64,000 nucleotides of DNA, taken from assembly GCA_963970005.1 (NCBI GenBank), contig CAXAMN010021001.1, positions 1,064,800 through 1,128,799 on the forward strand. Direction: 5' to 3'. This stretch comes from Durusdinium trenchii (taxonomy: Eukaryota; Sar; Dinophyceae; Suessiales; Symbiodiniaceae). Position 1 is the stretch's first letter; every line of letters begins with the position of its first letter. The translations under genes and the position numbers were made by a program. This document shows positions 30,883-43,470 of this stretch, piece after piece. The notes below the pieces were generated by a model. It searched no databases and was not told where the DNA came from. It was given only the letters and a program-made list of their open reading frames with translations.

Positions 30883-33800
30883 TTGGTTCTTTTCTTTGGA
30901 CATCCTTTCGAGTAAAGCCACGTGTGCTTACTACCTTGGTGTCAGCAACGAATTCGTGGCCGTGGTCGCTTTCCAATCCTGGTCGCGTCGAAACGAAGGT
31001 ACGTACCTTTCTCCCGAATCGATCCCGGACAGTTTCCTTTCACGGCACGTCTTCTTCGGCAGAGAGCCGATGATGAGATCCTGAGCTCTCTGCAAAGCTC
31101 AGGTCGTTTCTCGGATGTTTTTCTAGTGAAAGAGGCAAACGATGTTCATGTCTGAAACCACCACGCCCCCCATGGGTTCTCCAGCACAGACCCATGGGCA
31201 GAAGTGTATCATATATGGGCACCTATAGTTCCATGATGGGAGGTTACAACCCCAGAAACACTTGAACCATCTTGAACCTTTTGCCTGAGTCAAAAGCTGC
31301 TCCTTTGTGCTGCTCAATTTGGCATCCCAGGTTTCATCTCCGCAGAAAAATGGTTTCAGCGCCTGCGGCGTTGTGTGATGCGCATTGGCGTGTGGCAGTG
31401 GCACAAACATGAGGGAGAGAAAGGAACACAAATTAATATGATCATACTGGATGTGGTTTGTACACTCTTTGTTGGTCAATGTTGGTTATCTTGGCCTCCT
31501 TCTTTGGAGATTAGACCCATCCCCAGAGATTTGTTCCCAGAAACAGCACCAGGGCGACCTGAATTCATCCGCCTTCAGTTGTGTGTGTGTTGCTTTCTGC
31601 CTGTCTTAAAGACCAAACAGCAAAGAACATGCCGACCATCGCTGCAGCTGCGACGCATCAAATCACTCTGACGTTGTGTTTGAGAACCTGGCGACCTGCC
31701 TGTCATCACGGCAACTCTTCCGCTTAGCCTTCTCGCCGGAGAGCCAGGTCTGAGTGTTTCTCTTGTGATTGAGTGTAGACTAGACTCAAAACAAACCAAG
31801 CCAGGTCTGGTGGTACATGTATATAGATGTTGAAAATAGCACTCCCAGTGAACTCCTTCTTGGACTATATTGCAGTCTTCAAGGCCTTTAGTCAATGGAA
31901 CTACTGGTTACCTGTTGTTATAGTGGAAATGCAATCCATTGGAGTGGATCTAAATTGAGTGTGACGTGTTAGTCGAGTAGGCATGAGGACCTAACAAAGC
32001 TTGTGAAGCCCCACTGAATTCCCGACCCAAGGAGGGTTGCTCTGTGGTTCAATGTGCCTTTCAGCTGTGTATGTGCCTTTTAGCTGTGCAAAACACTCAT
32101 TCATCGTAAAACACATGTAAACACACAAAATGATGGGATGGTTTCCTTGACACATGCGTTTTGTCGTACCTGGCCCGTTCGATCCCAACTCTTCCCTACT
32201 AAAACCAGGGGCGGTTGGTGGTTTGGCTCGACGACACCGACACCGTGGGTCATCCAAGGCCATGATGCGAGTCATCCAAGCACTATGGCTGCTTCGTGTG
32301 GGGGCTGTGCGATTGGACGAGGACAGATGAACGAGTGCCCCAGATGAACTGCCGCGTTCTATAAACTGGGCACCAGATTCTTGAACAATGGCCCTATAAG
32401 CGTCCCAAAGCTTCATAAAAACAGGAGTTGTTCTCATTTGAAGGGGAACAACAACATCCAACACGTCCATTGGCATATCCGAGGGTACTGGTAGGACCGT
32501 CCGGAGGGTGTGGGCGTTTGAGCCATGGGTAGTAGAACATAGTAGAACGGCAAATTGGAAGCGGGTAGGCGGGTAGTAGAGGTGTATCAGTATACAGCCA
32601 GCTGTTTCCATTGCTGACCTCCCCTGGTAGGCCTATGTCACTATGTCACTAATTATGTCTCATCACCAGCAAATGGCCGCACGTTGCGATCATGACATCT
32701 ATAAGCATGCGGAGGTGATTCTTGACCATTGATTATGGCATTGGATGGGGGATCCAACACAAAGGACACCTGGACTGTTCTCCACTTCCACGTGCCCTGG
32801 ACATGGGAAAATCCATCAAGAATCGATGGGCGGTCTTTGCCCGAACCCCCCAGGGTCACATGACTACAGTATAGTTGTTCTATTTTTCCTTATTCAATGT
32901 CGGGATTGTTCAGAGTTTCTTTCGGTAGGTAGTTGTTCAACAACAGGTCATGATGACCGCTGTGACTCCGTGCACGACCAGGAGATGGTGGAGTTTGGGA
33001 ATTTGACCGGCGACAACTTTGATGATTTTGTCCCGTGTTGCTTGGTCAAGGGCGTATGCAAGAACTTCGACGCGGGCACTCCAGATGCTTGGTCAAGGTC
33101 TGCCGTTTGTACCTGAAAATGTCATGTAGACTGCATGTCGAACAAAACTCCCCATGCCTGCAATGCCGTCGGTGGGTCAATACTCCGGATGCCCAGCCGG
33201 ACGTGCTCGAAGCCATCTCTCAAGACTCTGGACTCCCATCCTATTCCTATTCCTCTTCTCTTGGACGAAGACCCCAAGCATCTCCACTTCACAAGATGTT
33301 TGTTTTCACCAAGCGACCTGACCCAAAAGGCTCCAGAGTGAAGCTGAACTAGACCTGGTGATATCTGGCGATCTACATCCTGGAAGATTCACATGGAACC
33401 TGAAAATGGAGCTTTGGAAGACGATGTTCCTCCAACCCCCCGGCAGTGGTTTTCAGGTTTTCTGAATCAACAGCCTACGGCTCTCGTTCTTCAGCCGGTG
33501 GACCACTCCGATGGTCCGGGACGGTCCGGGCTCAGCACGTCCACCTGGAGGTGGAACTCGTGAAGCTGGAAGATCCAGGAAAGGTGACCTGGGAGGTTGG
33601 GAGTTCCAAGACTTATTGGATCATGAATCATATTGGATCCTTGATCTTCCTTTTTTCATCTAAAATTGAGGATGGCTGCCCTGTGGGTTGGCACAACGAG
33701 TACTGCGATTGCTACAAGCGCCGGGGGAAGAATGGCAGAGGATTGTTCAAGTGTGGCATAGGCAATAATGAGGACTGCTGATGGTGAGTTTTGTGTCAGG

Positions 33801-34274
33801 TTGGAATTGGAATTTCTGCCTTTTGTTCTGCAGTTGGGTGCCAGGCATGACATGTTTCGAGGCATTTTCTTCCATGTTTTACCATGGCAGTTGTACTTAT
33901 TATTCTTACCAGATTTCTAGATCACCATTGTCACCACCGCATGTGTTGTGTAGATGCTGTGGCACCCAGATCAATAGCCAGTGGGACAGGTCTGTTTGTT
34001 TGGAGTGTGCGGAGGAGGAAACACAGTGCTGCTGCAGCAACACTGCTGCGGAGGCCATGGCAAAGGATGATTTGGGATTGGAAAAGTGCCCCAACCCGCA
34101 CAGCATCGGCAGCATCCTCAACCCATTCAAGAGACTTGGCATGGCATTGACATGACAAACAAAGACCCTGAAGGTTTGGCGGGTTGTTCCTTGACTGAGC
34201 ATTGTGAAGATGGGACGATGTTGCTTCTGTGGATCCAACGGCATCAGAAGCGTTTGAAACATCCCCAACTCCCC

Positions 34275-34289
34275 ACCTTCTCAGAAGGT
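34275..34289. repeat. Palindrome ACCTTCTCAGAAGGT
   Basis: A perfect 7-bp-arm palindrome with one central base. Close relatives occur at 36360-36374 (ACCTTTTGAGAAGGT) and 47159-47173 (ACCTTCTGAGAAGGC), with partial copies at about 35598 and at 47034, 47073 and 47099. Recurrence points to a dispersed short element. Confidence 0.6.
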
Positions 34290-34702
34290 ATGATTCGCTA
34301 TGATGGGTCCCTATGTAGAGTCATAGTCCGGGTGGCAGATCCAACTCTTATTGAAGCACCACGATTTTCAACTCGGAGGCACCACTCTCAACGCTTCTCC
34401 CAGGCGCCCATGGGTTTCCACCCAGGCGCGACATTAACAAGGAAATGAGTTTCGGCGCGCCCTTCGTGCAGCTGAGCAAGAAACATTGCTTCATCGGCAA
34501 AGGCACGCAGGGTGTGACGTATGGGAAGAAGAAAACCATCGGGCAGAAGATCGGCAGTGAAGCTCGGTCTAAGCAAAGCAGCGCGCGCGAAGAGGGGAGC
34601 GCACTCCCGCGCGCGCCAAGAACGGGGAAGCGAGTCTTCAGGATCCGAGATGAACTCCGTGAGGAGCTGGATCGATACCGTTTCCCATACACTCCATGCA
34701 TG

Positions 34703-34754
34703 ATATATGCCGATCAATTGACCCCCCAAACCACCCCGATTGATCGGCATATAT
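34703..34754. repeat. 16-bp perfect stem-loop
   Basis: ATATATGCCGATCAAT (34703-34718) pairs perfectly with ATTGATCGGCATATAT (34739-34754) around a C-rich 20-base loop. It may be a tiny fold-back element. Confidence 0.85.
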
Positions 34755-35232
34755 GGCATACATTGAACATGCTTCAAGCCACAACGGCGACCCACGACCC
34801 GCGACCGCACACTGGCGACCGGTCTGAAAAAGGGTCGGATCCCCTGGTGGCCGCATGGGGGGTACCACCTCGGTGAAAGGCGCCACGGAGGGGGTCCACC
34901 CAAGCAGGACCAAGCAAAAGCCATCGATCTAAAAGCCTAAACCCGTGGGATCCAGGCAAAGAGCACTATAATAAGCACCAAGCACTGGTGTCACTGCTGC
35001 AGCCGTGGCCAGACTCGACCAGACGCAGTACCGGCACCAGCGGCTTCAGCGGTCGGTTTCCAGGGACGCAGTCGCTTCGACCGAAGGATCTGACCGAAGG
35101 ATCAACGCGACCCGTTCGGCCCCGACTCTGGAGGGGTCGGATCCCGACTCCTCTCAAGGGGTCTGGGGTCGAACCAATCCCGACGTCCTGAGGGACCAAG
35201 GGCTGTGAACGGAGCGTCTGGGTACTAGAACT

Positions 35233-35266
35233 TCCGGTTCGAAGGTGGTAGGGGTGGGTGCCAGGG
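35233..35266 (+). repeat. 34-nt dispersed repeat, direct copy
   Basis: Matches the reverse complement of 19789-19822 at 32 of 34 positions. The flanks are unrelated. The shared core contains TTCGAAGGTGGT, which recalls a B-box-like GGTTCGA, but no tRNA-like fold is apparent. Confidence 0.7.
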
Positions 35267-36343
35267 TCTAAGCCCGGTCTGTCCGTTCTTAGCTGTAACA
35301 GTCAGTAAAGAATCATCCACGATTTTTGAACAAAGCCTGCATGCAACGTAACCATCATCATCCCCTGGGCACTGTTTTGGACATGTGAATGACCTGCACC
35401 ATGTGAGGTGGTTTCTCCACCCAAGTCATAGCCCTTGGCAACCAGGTCACAGGTCTAATAAAGTTCAGGAGCTAGGGTGCCTAGGCAACCTGTTGATAAC
35501 ACCAAGGGTATACCCAAATCATTTGAGGTGGTCAGCTCCGAATTGATAAATTCACTACCTTTCGGGTTACTCAACTCCAGGCCTTCTGACCCAGGCCTTC
35601 TCGAAGGTGAAAGCGAAGATCGATGACGTCAAGCCAATCTTTCTATGGACTGCCACGCCCATGTACAACCCGAACACTGGTCACCCGACAGAGAGTCAGA
35701 TGGTGAGAGAGTCATGTCTGGTCCGGTTCACGGTGGGTGGAAGCGTGTGACGGGATGTGAGGGGGGCCCGGGGGGGTCCGATGGCTTCACTGGCTTGCCA
35801 CACCTTTTTGATCCTTTTTGCAGATATAGCTCGTCTAAAGACATGTTCAAATGTTGGATGGCTCGACCCAAGCCTCGACTTTTCTCCATGAGTTGACTCC
35901 GTGCAGGTGGATATGTGATGGTGAAAAACTTGCACATCACCAGCAACAAAGCTTTGAGGAACAAGTACGGCTAGATCCTTTCAGAAACGGTCAGAAACAC
36001 CCCGCGGGCGATGGTGTATCTGGAGCCCGCCTTTGCGCAGCTCAGCAGCTCGTCCGAGCCACCGAGCTCCCCGAGACGCGCACGAAAAGAGATGACCGGA
36101 GCTCTGGTCGTGTGCGTCGCGGTGGGGGAAGGTCCACCGTCGTGCAGATGTGAGTGGTACTCGTGCCTGGTGACTGGTCCATGAAAGGATTCGGTGTGAA
36201 GATGGTTGGAATCCGGGCTCAACAGAATAATGATGAATAATGGTTATAAGAGATTTGGTCCAGATTTGGTGATGATTTGGATGTGTCTTGATCTCCCTCT
36301 GGATCCACAGACCGTGAGGAGGATTCCCAGCCACTTTGGATGT

Positions 36344-36373
36344 AGGAGGGTCCAGTCGTACCTTTTGAGAAGG
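36344..36373 (+). repeat. 30-nt dispersed repeat, copy A
   Basis: Matches 47143-47172 at 29 of 30 positions. The shared sequence starts AGGAGGGTCCAGTCGTACC and ends in the TGAGAAGG half of the palindrome family. Confidence 0.8.
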
Positions 36374-36475
36374 TGCCAGTGGATCGCGAGGGTCTCAATC
36401 TTCATCGGCTTCACATCCCTTTCTGCGCCGCCGGTGCCCGGACAGTGAAGCACATGGGCGGACGGTACAGTGACT

Positions 36476-36526
36476 CACTCCCTGGAAGAGTCCATTGGAA
36501 ACATGTGAGGAATACACTCCCTGGAA
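36476..36526. repeat. Two direct half-copies of the MITE terminal motif
   Basis: CACTCCCTGGAA occurs at 36476-36487 and within ACACTCCCTGGAA at 36514-36526, both in the same orientation. The second is followed by ATGGAAGTGCATGG, similar to the sequence inside the terminal repeat of the 104-bp copies. Probably a rearranged relative. Confidence 0.5.
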
Positions 36527-36936
36527 CTCTATGGAAGTGCATGGCATGGCCCAGAAGACCAGTTTCCTTACTCGTCGCCACGGGTTGGAAGCCGGTCTGG
36601 CCAAACCCTTGACACAGCCGGGTTTGGGGGAGAGTGACAATGATAATTATGTGAAAAACGCCTAGAACCTCGTTAGGCAATAATTTCCGCCCAACGATGC
36701 CCAACGCCATTTAGGCAGAAAATTCAGCCCGTTTTTGCAAAGAACGCCTAAGCTGTCACATGCATTCTTACATGCAGGAGGCAGAGCCAGAATTTGAATG
36801 ACAAAAATTGAGAAAACAAACGCCTGCCACTTGACGCTAATCCCCAGTCTAAAGTTTTTGAAACTCATGTCGCTCACTCCCCCCAAAAGGCTACCATTCC
36901 GTTGTCCGTCCAACTACTGATTGTAGTGAGGGGGGA

Positions 36937-37018
36937 ACGGGCAAGAACGCCTAAGTAACGGGCAAGAACGCCCAAGTAACGGGTAAGAACGCCTAAGTGA
37001 CGGGAAGAACACCTACGC
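36937..37018. repeat. 21-bp tandem repeat, about 4 units
   Basis: Units start at 36937, 36958, 36979 and 37000 and share the core AAGAACGCCTAAGT with one or two changes; the last unit is shortened. A lone AGAACGCCTAAG also lies upstream near 36742, so the array may have grown from that motif. Confidence 0.9.
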
Positions 37019-37742
37019 AAAAAAATATTAAAGCAATGAATCAAAGCATAGAAAAACTAAAAACATACAAAAGAGATCACAAGAGAAACATTAAGTGAAT
37101 TCCTGACAAACAAATGTAGCACGGGCAAAGTCGCCTTTACCCATAATAGGCAGAAATTTCTGCCCAAGAAGAGGTTATATGTATATATATTAATATATAT
37201 ATATATGCTACCCCCAAAAAAAAGAAGTTTTCAGACAAATTTCTTGCTTGTATGTGAGAGTTGTCCTTGATGCTAAAGCAGATGTATTGAAAGCAGATTT
37301 GTTCGTGATGGCCAAGCAGATGTACAACAGATGAAGCCTTTGGATGCATTGGCACAAACAGCTCATTTTGCCTTGCAGATCTCATCAGCGATCAAAGTGC
37401 ACTACGCTGTTCTTAGGAAATTTCTCATTTCCCAAGTGCACAGCTCTCCGGTCGCTACCCAAAGATCTTTCTGCCTTTTGAAATTTTATTTGTTTTGAGC
37501 CTGCCAGTGTTTTCGCAGTTTTTGGTGTACCCCACCTTGCAAAAGTGCTGGCAGGCTCAAGAAAATCGAAAATTTATACCACCAGTATATAGCTTATATT
37601 AAATATATATTTTTGATCAGATGTAGGAGGATGTTCATTTAGCATTTTGATCAGACGCCACATGCACATTGCAGATTCAGATTTGTTGGTACCCCCCACC
37701 TCCCCTATTTGTCTGAAAGTGTTGATTTTGGGGGGGGGTACC

Positions 37743-37778
37743 ATATATATATATATATTGTATATATATATATATATT
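37743..37778. repeat. AT-alternating microsatellite
   Basis: Two (AT)n runs separated by TTG, preceded by a poly-G run. A similar AT run lies at about 37175-37207. No gene context. Confidence 0.9.
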
Positions 37779-40700
37779 CTTACCTATAATATCCTATAAG
37801 TATATGAATTATAGAAACCTACAAAGTGAAGTGCTGTTACAAGACTTGCAGTTGACTGGATTAAAACCAGGCCCAAGAGGGTCAAGGGAGAAGAATAAGA
37901 GCTCTCTACAATGAGTTTAAGGTGGTGAGCTTGTTGCATCCATTAATCAAGCAGCAATTCACATTGATCGAGGGAAATTATTGGGACATGTGGATGAAAC
38001 TGTCAGCCGGAGAATTTGAAATAACATGAACAACGTAACGTGGCTGATGTATGATGTTAACCTTCGTCATGGTCGCAAGAAACTTGACGATTCGTCCAAA
38101 GGCGTAGTCCTGCTTAAGAAGAGAGTTATGGTATTCATGCACCAACAAAACTTAGGTGAACTGTGAGGGAGCAACTAAAGTTCAGCTCAGTTCATTCCAG
38201 GGTCATTCATAATTTCCTCTACGAACAGGTGGTGCCATCCACTTCCATGTTACTTCCAGGCTTCCAGGCACAGAGAGTATGCCAACTCGCCCATGAGTTC
38301 CATTTTGTCGGGGTGTGTTTTGAGACCTTTGAAGAACACGTGGACCGTACGTACGGGTCCCTCCATTCGTTTGGGCACGGAACACATGGAACACGGACAA
38401 CTGGCGGAGGCCGCGTTTTCGGGCCGAAAACGGGCAAGATTAAGAAAAGACGACCCTGCGACTGAACCCTGTTGTAGAGACACTCCAGGGGCATCTCAAA
38501 CTTCACCTGAAGGGTCATGCTCAGGAATAGGTCGTATTCTCCCTTTGCAGAGTTCCTAACACCGAATGAGATAGTCCTGGTTCATCAGCTTTATATCATC
38601 TCAGTCATGCCAATTTAGGTCATTTGATTTCTACAGGAAATTTTCTTTTCACCAAGAGGCCAAGAGGTCTCTAGAAAAGTTGAAAGACGCACTTCGAGGA
38701 TCTCCCACGACCGTCATTTCCTAGCTTGGACGAATTGGGGATTCAAAAAATTCAACAACATCACCAAACATGTTGATGGGAAGGCATCTCATCTCCAACA
38801 AACCCTCCCCTGCATTTGTTTACTGATTCTGATCCATTGGAAAGGACACATGGAAAGGTCTGGGTCATTAATCTGTGCCAATCTAGCAAGGGACACTGAG
38901 ACAGGGGGAGTTTACATTGAAGCAAGCTGTTGAACAGACTATCTCAGGTAGTCATGCAACCCATTCCATTCCAAATAAATCCAAACAACAATCATTTTCT
39001 GCAAGGCAAGGATCTTGTATCAAGATTTGATTGGCATGAGGAACTTACAGTCTGGAAACCCACCACGCACCATGAGGATCATGGGCGAAGCTGGTCTCAG
39101 GGGGCCCTGTGCCAGCGCGCCGCAGCCTGCACGGCTTCCCCCGTCGCGCAGGTTGCACAACAGTCGCATCCGGAGGAGAGGTCTTGATCGGCTGGAGAGA
39201 AGCATCCGGAGTCGCCCCCACTAACGGAGGGCGTTGTTGCCAAACCCCAAATGCCTGGCGGCGAGGTGGAGGCCAATTGACCCCCTTAAGACCATAGAGG
39301 TACTGTACATATTGGTGTGTAGATCCAAAAACATGATCAGTTTCCTAATGATCTAATGTTTTTTTGGACTTTCCCATATTCTCTCCAGGATGACCATACT
39401 CTATACAATATGATGTTCAGAGGAAGACATGCCAAGTGCGCCAAATTCGGCAGTCCAAGTGAGGTCCGAGCACCGTGCCTTTGCTTGGCAGAGCCTGTCG
39501 TGGATTTGATGTGTTTTTTTTTATGTTTTTCTTTGCTGTAGTGCCCATGTTGTGGTTTCTCAGAGCTGGCAGGTTCTCGATCCCAGATGGCCCAAACGCC
39601 TTCAATTAGTCACTGACCACTTCTTAGGCCAAGCAAGAAATTACTCAATGACTTGACACAAGAGGCAAAACTGCCACCCTTAGCGGTTTCCAGACTTGCC
39701 TTTTCCAGACTTGTGCCTCGGAGGTTGTCCACAGGCAATTCCCTGGCCCCCCCACTGTTGACTGGGAGGAAGAGGGGGATTAAGCATTTTCTACTATAGA
39801 ATATTAATGAAAAGTCAAAGACATTCAAGAAGTCTTTGACCTGCCTGTTGATTTTCTGGATGAAAGTGAGTGAGGTACATCCTGAAAAACAAATAGAGTT
39901 CTGGCTGGGCTCATCGATCCATAGCAACTGCTGCGACAGATTGCCACTATTTTGGTTACTTACTGTACCATACTGTACCAAAATGAGCTAGGAAGCTACA
40001 CCATTTGAATCAGAATCAGTTCTCTTCTGAAAATAGACATCAAGATAAAACATGTTTGTGTTTGACCATGAACCTATGATTCTTTGCTGCAATGCGACTT
40101 CTACGTACGCGCGCGTCGATCCGCGATGGTTTCTCGTGGCAGGATTGCACGAGATTTGGATTTTCCGGTCAGCCCGATCGCATGGATTCATGGATGGGGA
40201 TGGGGCGTGGTCAAGCATACGTCCATGTATCGTATACATTGAAGACAAACAACATGGGCAGGCACGTTCAGTTTTATAGGGATTCCCGCAAGAAAGCTTT
40301 CGACCCAGAACATGTCAGACAATTTGGGACAGATCCCTGTGGGTGCCCCCATGGTGTCGTCCAAGCTGAAAGCCTCACCACGTGGTGAGGTCGTGTGATG
40401 TTTCTTTGAGGATACTTTAGAGGTACGACCACGGCACCCCCGAATGGATGGTAGAGTTGGGACATTGGAAACATCCAGAATAACTATAAACATAAATATG
40501 TGTTTTCCAGGTTTGATGTGGCCTCGCCAGGTCCTTGACCTGGCCTCCTTGTGTCAAGACCCCGAGGACCCTGATGGGTTGGAGAAACTGGAGGCTGTCA
40601 CGCAGGTTTCGGGAGATTCGTGTCAGGAAGAACAAGAACAAATAAGGTATATATATATATATGAATTCAGATGTCTTTGCTACGGCTGCGAGGAGCTTTA

Positions 40701-41198
40701 TCCTTTTGAGGAAGCATCAGGCAGTGTCATTCAATTCAAAGGGGTCCTTCTATCATGTGTTATGTTCAACCATGGGTTCCACTCCTTTGCCTTGTACATT
40801 CTCAATGTGCTTGGAATCACTTTAAGGAGTCCTTGTGTATTTGGTGTCACGGCAATCTACCTGGGAACGGATTAATGTAAAAATGCGTTCACCCATCAGG
40901 CGGGGCATCCCTCTGGCCCTCCAGGGCTATTGAGGGGAAGAAATCCCCGCAAGAAGCTGCGAACCCAATTCGCTTCGCTCCAACACCAACCAAGACAGGT
41001 TGAACAGCCTTATAGATCTTATAGCCCATCCCACGTGTACTACTACAGGTCCTATAAGGTCTCTCAACCTCTCTTGGGATGAATCGAACGTTGGGAACTA
41101 CCGCGGTCGTGAGGATTTTGCCAACCCCCCTGGAGCTGAGCAGTCGGGGAGGACGGCAGGGCGGCTGAGCGGGTCTCCTTTCGACTCCCAAGACCTCC

Positions 41199-41286
41199 AT
41201 CGCTACGAACGGGGCTCCTGGCCATACGACCACTAGGAGCATACTACGAACGCGTCCTTGCTCCGTTCGTAGCGATGCCAGGAGCC
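41199..41286. repeat. Permuted inverted repeat
   Basis: Segment A (ATCGCTACGAACGG, 41199-41212) and B (GGCTCCTGGC, 41213-41222) both recur in reverse complement at 41263-41276 and 41277-41286. Their order on the strand is not mirrored, so they cannot form one simple hairpin. CTACGAACG also occurs at 41244-41252. It looks like an inverted copy from a tandem A-B array. Confidence 0.7.
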
Positions 41287-43436
41287 CCTAGCTAATGGTG
41301 TTCCTAAACAAGGGGGCAAGCAAACGGTGTCGGTGCATTCGTTAAGAAAAACAATGCACTTTTGAGACTTCACTTGACTTGACAGGGGACCAAATTGCAA
41401 TAATTGGAAACCAACCACTTGAATTTATATAACATGTGTACTCAATGTGAGGTATGAAACAGCAAGATCATTTGATCATGTTCCGTCCACATCACCGCAT
41501 ACTACTTGCTTGGTTTTGAAGACACCTACTTTACCAAGATGCCACAATATTCACAAACTTGGATGTGAATTGTTCGTCTCCCGAATAGAGTAAGGTCCTT
41601 TTCTTTTGTTGTAAGCTAATAGCTGTTCTCGAACCAATCCGGTCTGGATGCTTTTGATTTGGGACTCTTCCAACTCCAACGTGTCACTGATGATTCTATT
41701 CTGAGAGATCAAACTTGATCTCCAGCCAGGATGGAGGGACTATGCAATGATGGAGGGAGTGTCTATTGATGTGATGTGAGGTTCAGTTGTCTTGAAGTAG
41801 AAAGCTAGGCTGTGCAAGTTTCAACTCAAAGCCTAGCACCCACCTGTATCCCTCAAGCTCAAAGGTGAACAAGCCCACGCGTGCAACAGAAGCAACAGTT
41901 AAGTCAAGTTAAGTCCACAAAAAGGTCTTCGAAAACGTTCTCAAACTTTACTGCACCATCCAAAATTGGCCAAGTAAGTGTGGCGCGGCGGTGCAGGCAA
42001 GAAGCTGGTGCAGAACTTGACTGAGTTTGTGAAGGACCACCCATCCTCCATGCTTCCCAGGCAGGCAAAATGGGACGCCAGGTCGAAGGGGGAAAGGTCC
42101 TGTGTGGAAAAGCTGAACAGCCTGAGCCGTTGAAGCAGCCTGAGCAGCCTTTTTCAGGTAGGACACCAGATGGACGTGCGTTTCTTTTTCACGAGCCTTT
42201 TTGGGGCTTCCACTTCTCCTTCACTGGAGCCACTGGAACCCGGGCAGCCCGGTTCGAGCCGGTTCGGTCCTTCACCCGCTTTTCAGGCCGCCCTCATTCC
42301 CGCGAGACCGGAAGGTGCCATGGCTCCTGGATGTGGGGGAACCTGGCTGGGGAGAGCAGTGCCCAGCTGCCCAGCTGCTGAGCCGATCGAGAGGAGAGAA
42401 GAAAAGCCAAGCCATGGATGTTTTGATCCAGGAACTCTAAGTTGCTAAGCCATGATCGACCCAGGATTTTGGGGACCTGAATTTGTTCACCTTGGATGAT
42501 CTGGATCCTCAGAATCCACGAGGTACCAGGCCAGAGGATTGAGGCCACGCGCTGCTGAGGTCTTGGGGCTTCAGAACGAGCGTCTCGGCATGAAATTGAA
42601 GCAAAGGCCTGTAGCCTCCAAGAATAGGGGTTGCTTCCCGACATGAGGATACATGAGGTATATGATAGGAATTGATAGGAGATAAAAGGGTATTTGGGAA
42701 GGGCAGCCCGGCCGAATGCTTGCAGGCCCCAAAGCTACTTGTCCTCCCTTGGGGCATCTTACTATCCCTTCTTTGACGGAAATGTATATAAATGGAAGCA
42801 AAGCCTTCGGTTAAGGGTAGGATGGGCTGACGACCCACTTCCAGCTTGTGTTCAAGGACGAGAGGTTTGGGTGCTCGTCCGAATCGTTCAACGAGTAGGC
42901 GACTTGATGCGATTTTGAGTTCTCACGAGATTGCATGGAGCAAACATGTCGTTGTTTGATGTCGTTTTCTCTCCTCCACCTCCGCTTCGGACCTCTATCA
43001 ACAAGGGATGGAGGGAGGCCTAGAACTTGTTGGCTGCCAGGACCTCCGGGGCCCTCCTAAAAATTATGTTCAAAGACTTTCCGGGGGTCACAAGTCGTTC
43101 AAAGCTTGTACAAAGGCTTGAGAGCAAGCTTATTCCCGGCATCCTCCGATTGGATCCGACCTTTTGAACATGTGCTGAGTGAATTTGAGGAGATCAAAGG
43201 ACCACACTGCCGGGGTGGGTACGGCAGCTGATTTGGCCCAAGATTAAATAATTAGTGTTTCAACGTCCACATTTCAACATGGCCTTCCCGAACACAACCC
43301 GATCCTCCAACACAATCAGCCGTGTGGAACCATGTTGAGCAAGCACAGCACTGGCTCGCAACCCCAGCACACTGGTTGATCTCTCAACATGAAGATAATA
43401 GACCACCGATGGTAGGACCGATGTTAGCATAATTGT

Positions 43437-43470
43437 TCGGGGTGTTCGCTCTTGACCCCGAACACCCCGA
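43437..43470. repeat. 12-bp perfect stem-loop
   Basis: TCGGGGTGTTCG (43437-43448) pairs with CGAACACCCCGA (43459-43470) around a 10-base loop. It is GC-rich and stable, in a region without a gene call, so a terminator role cannot be assigned. Confidence 0.85.

Larger units (their letters stand above)
30883..36343. other. Gene-poor DNA
   Basis: No gene that I can name. Exon-like islands lie at 32980-33110 (acidic), 33540-33781 (ending in a Cys-rich stretch), 34445-34640 (basic) and 36010-36155. None shows a known domain. Hairpins and dispersed repeats are listed separately. Confidence 0.4.
36374..41198. other. Gene-poor DNA, partly AT-rich
   Basis: No supported gene. 36640-37800 is AT-rich, with a 21-bp tandem array, two long AT-alternating runs (about 37175-37207 and 37743-37778) and a poly-G run just before the second. 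39090-39290 is GC-rich and possibly exonic but unassignable. Confidence 0.4.
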
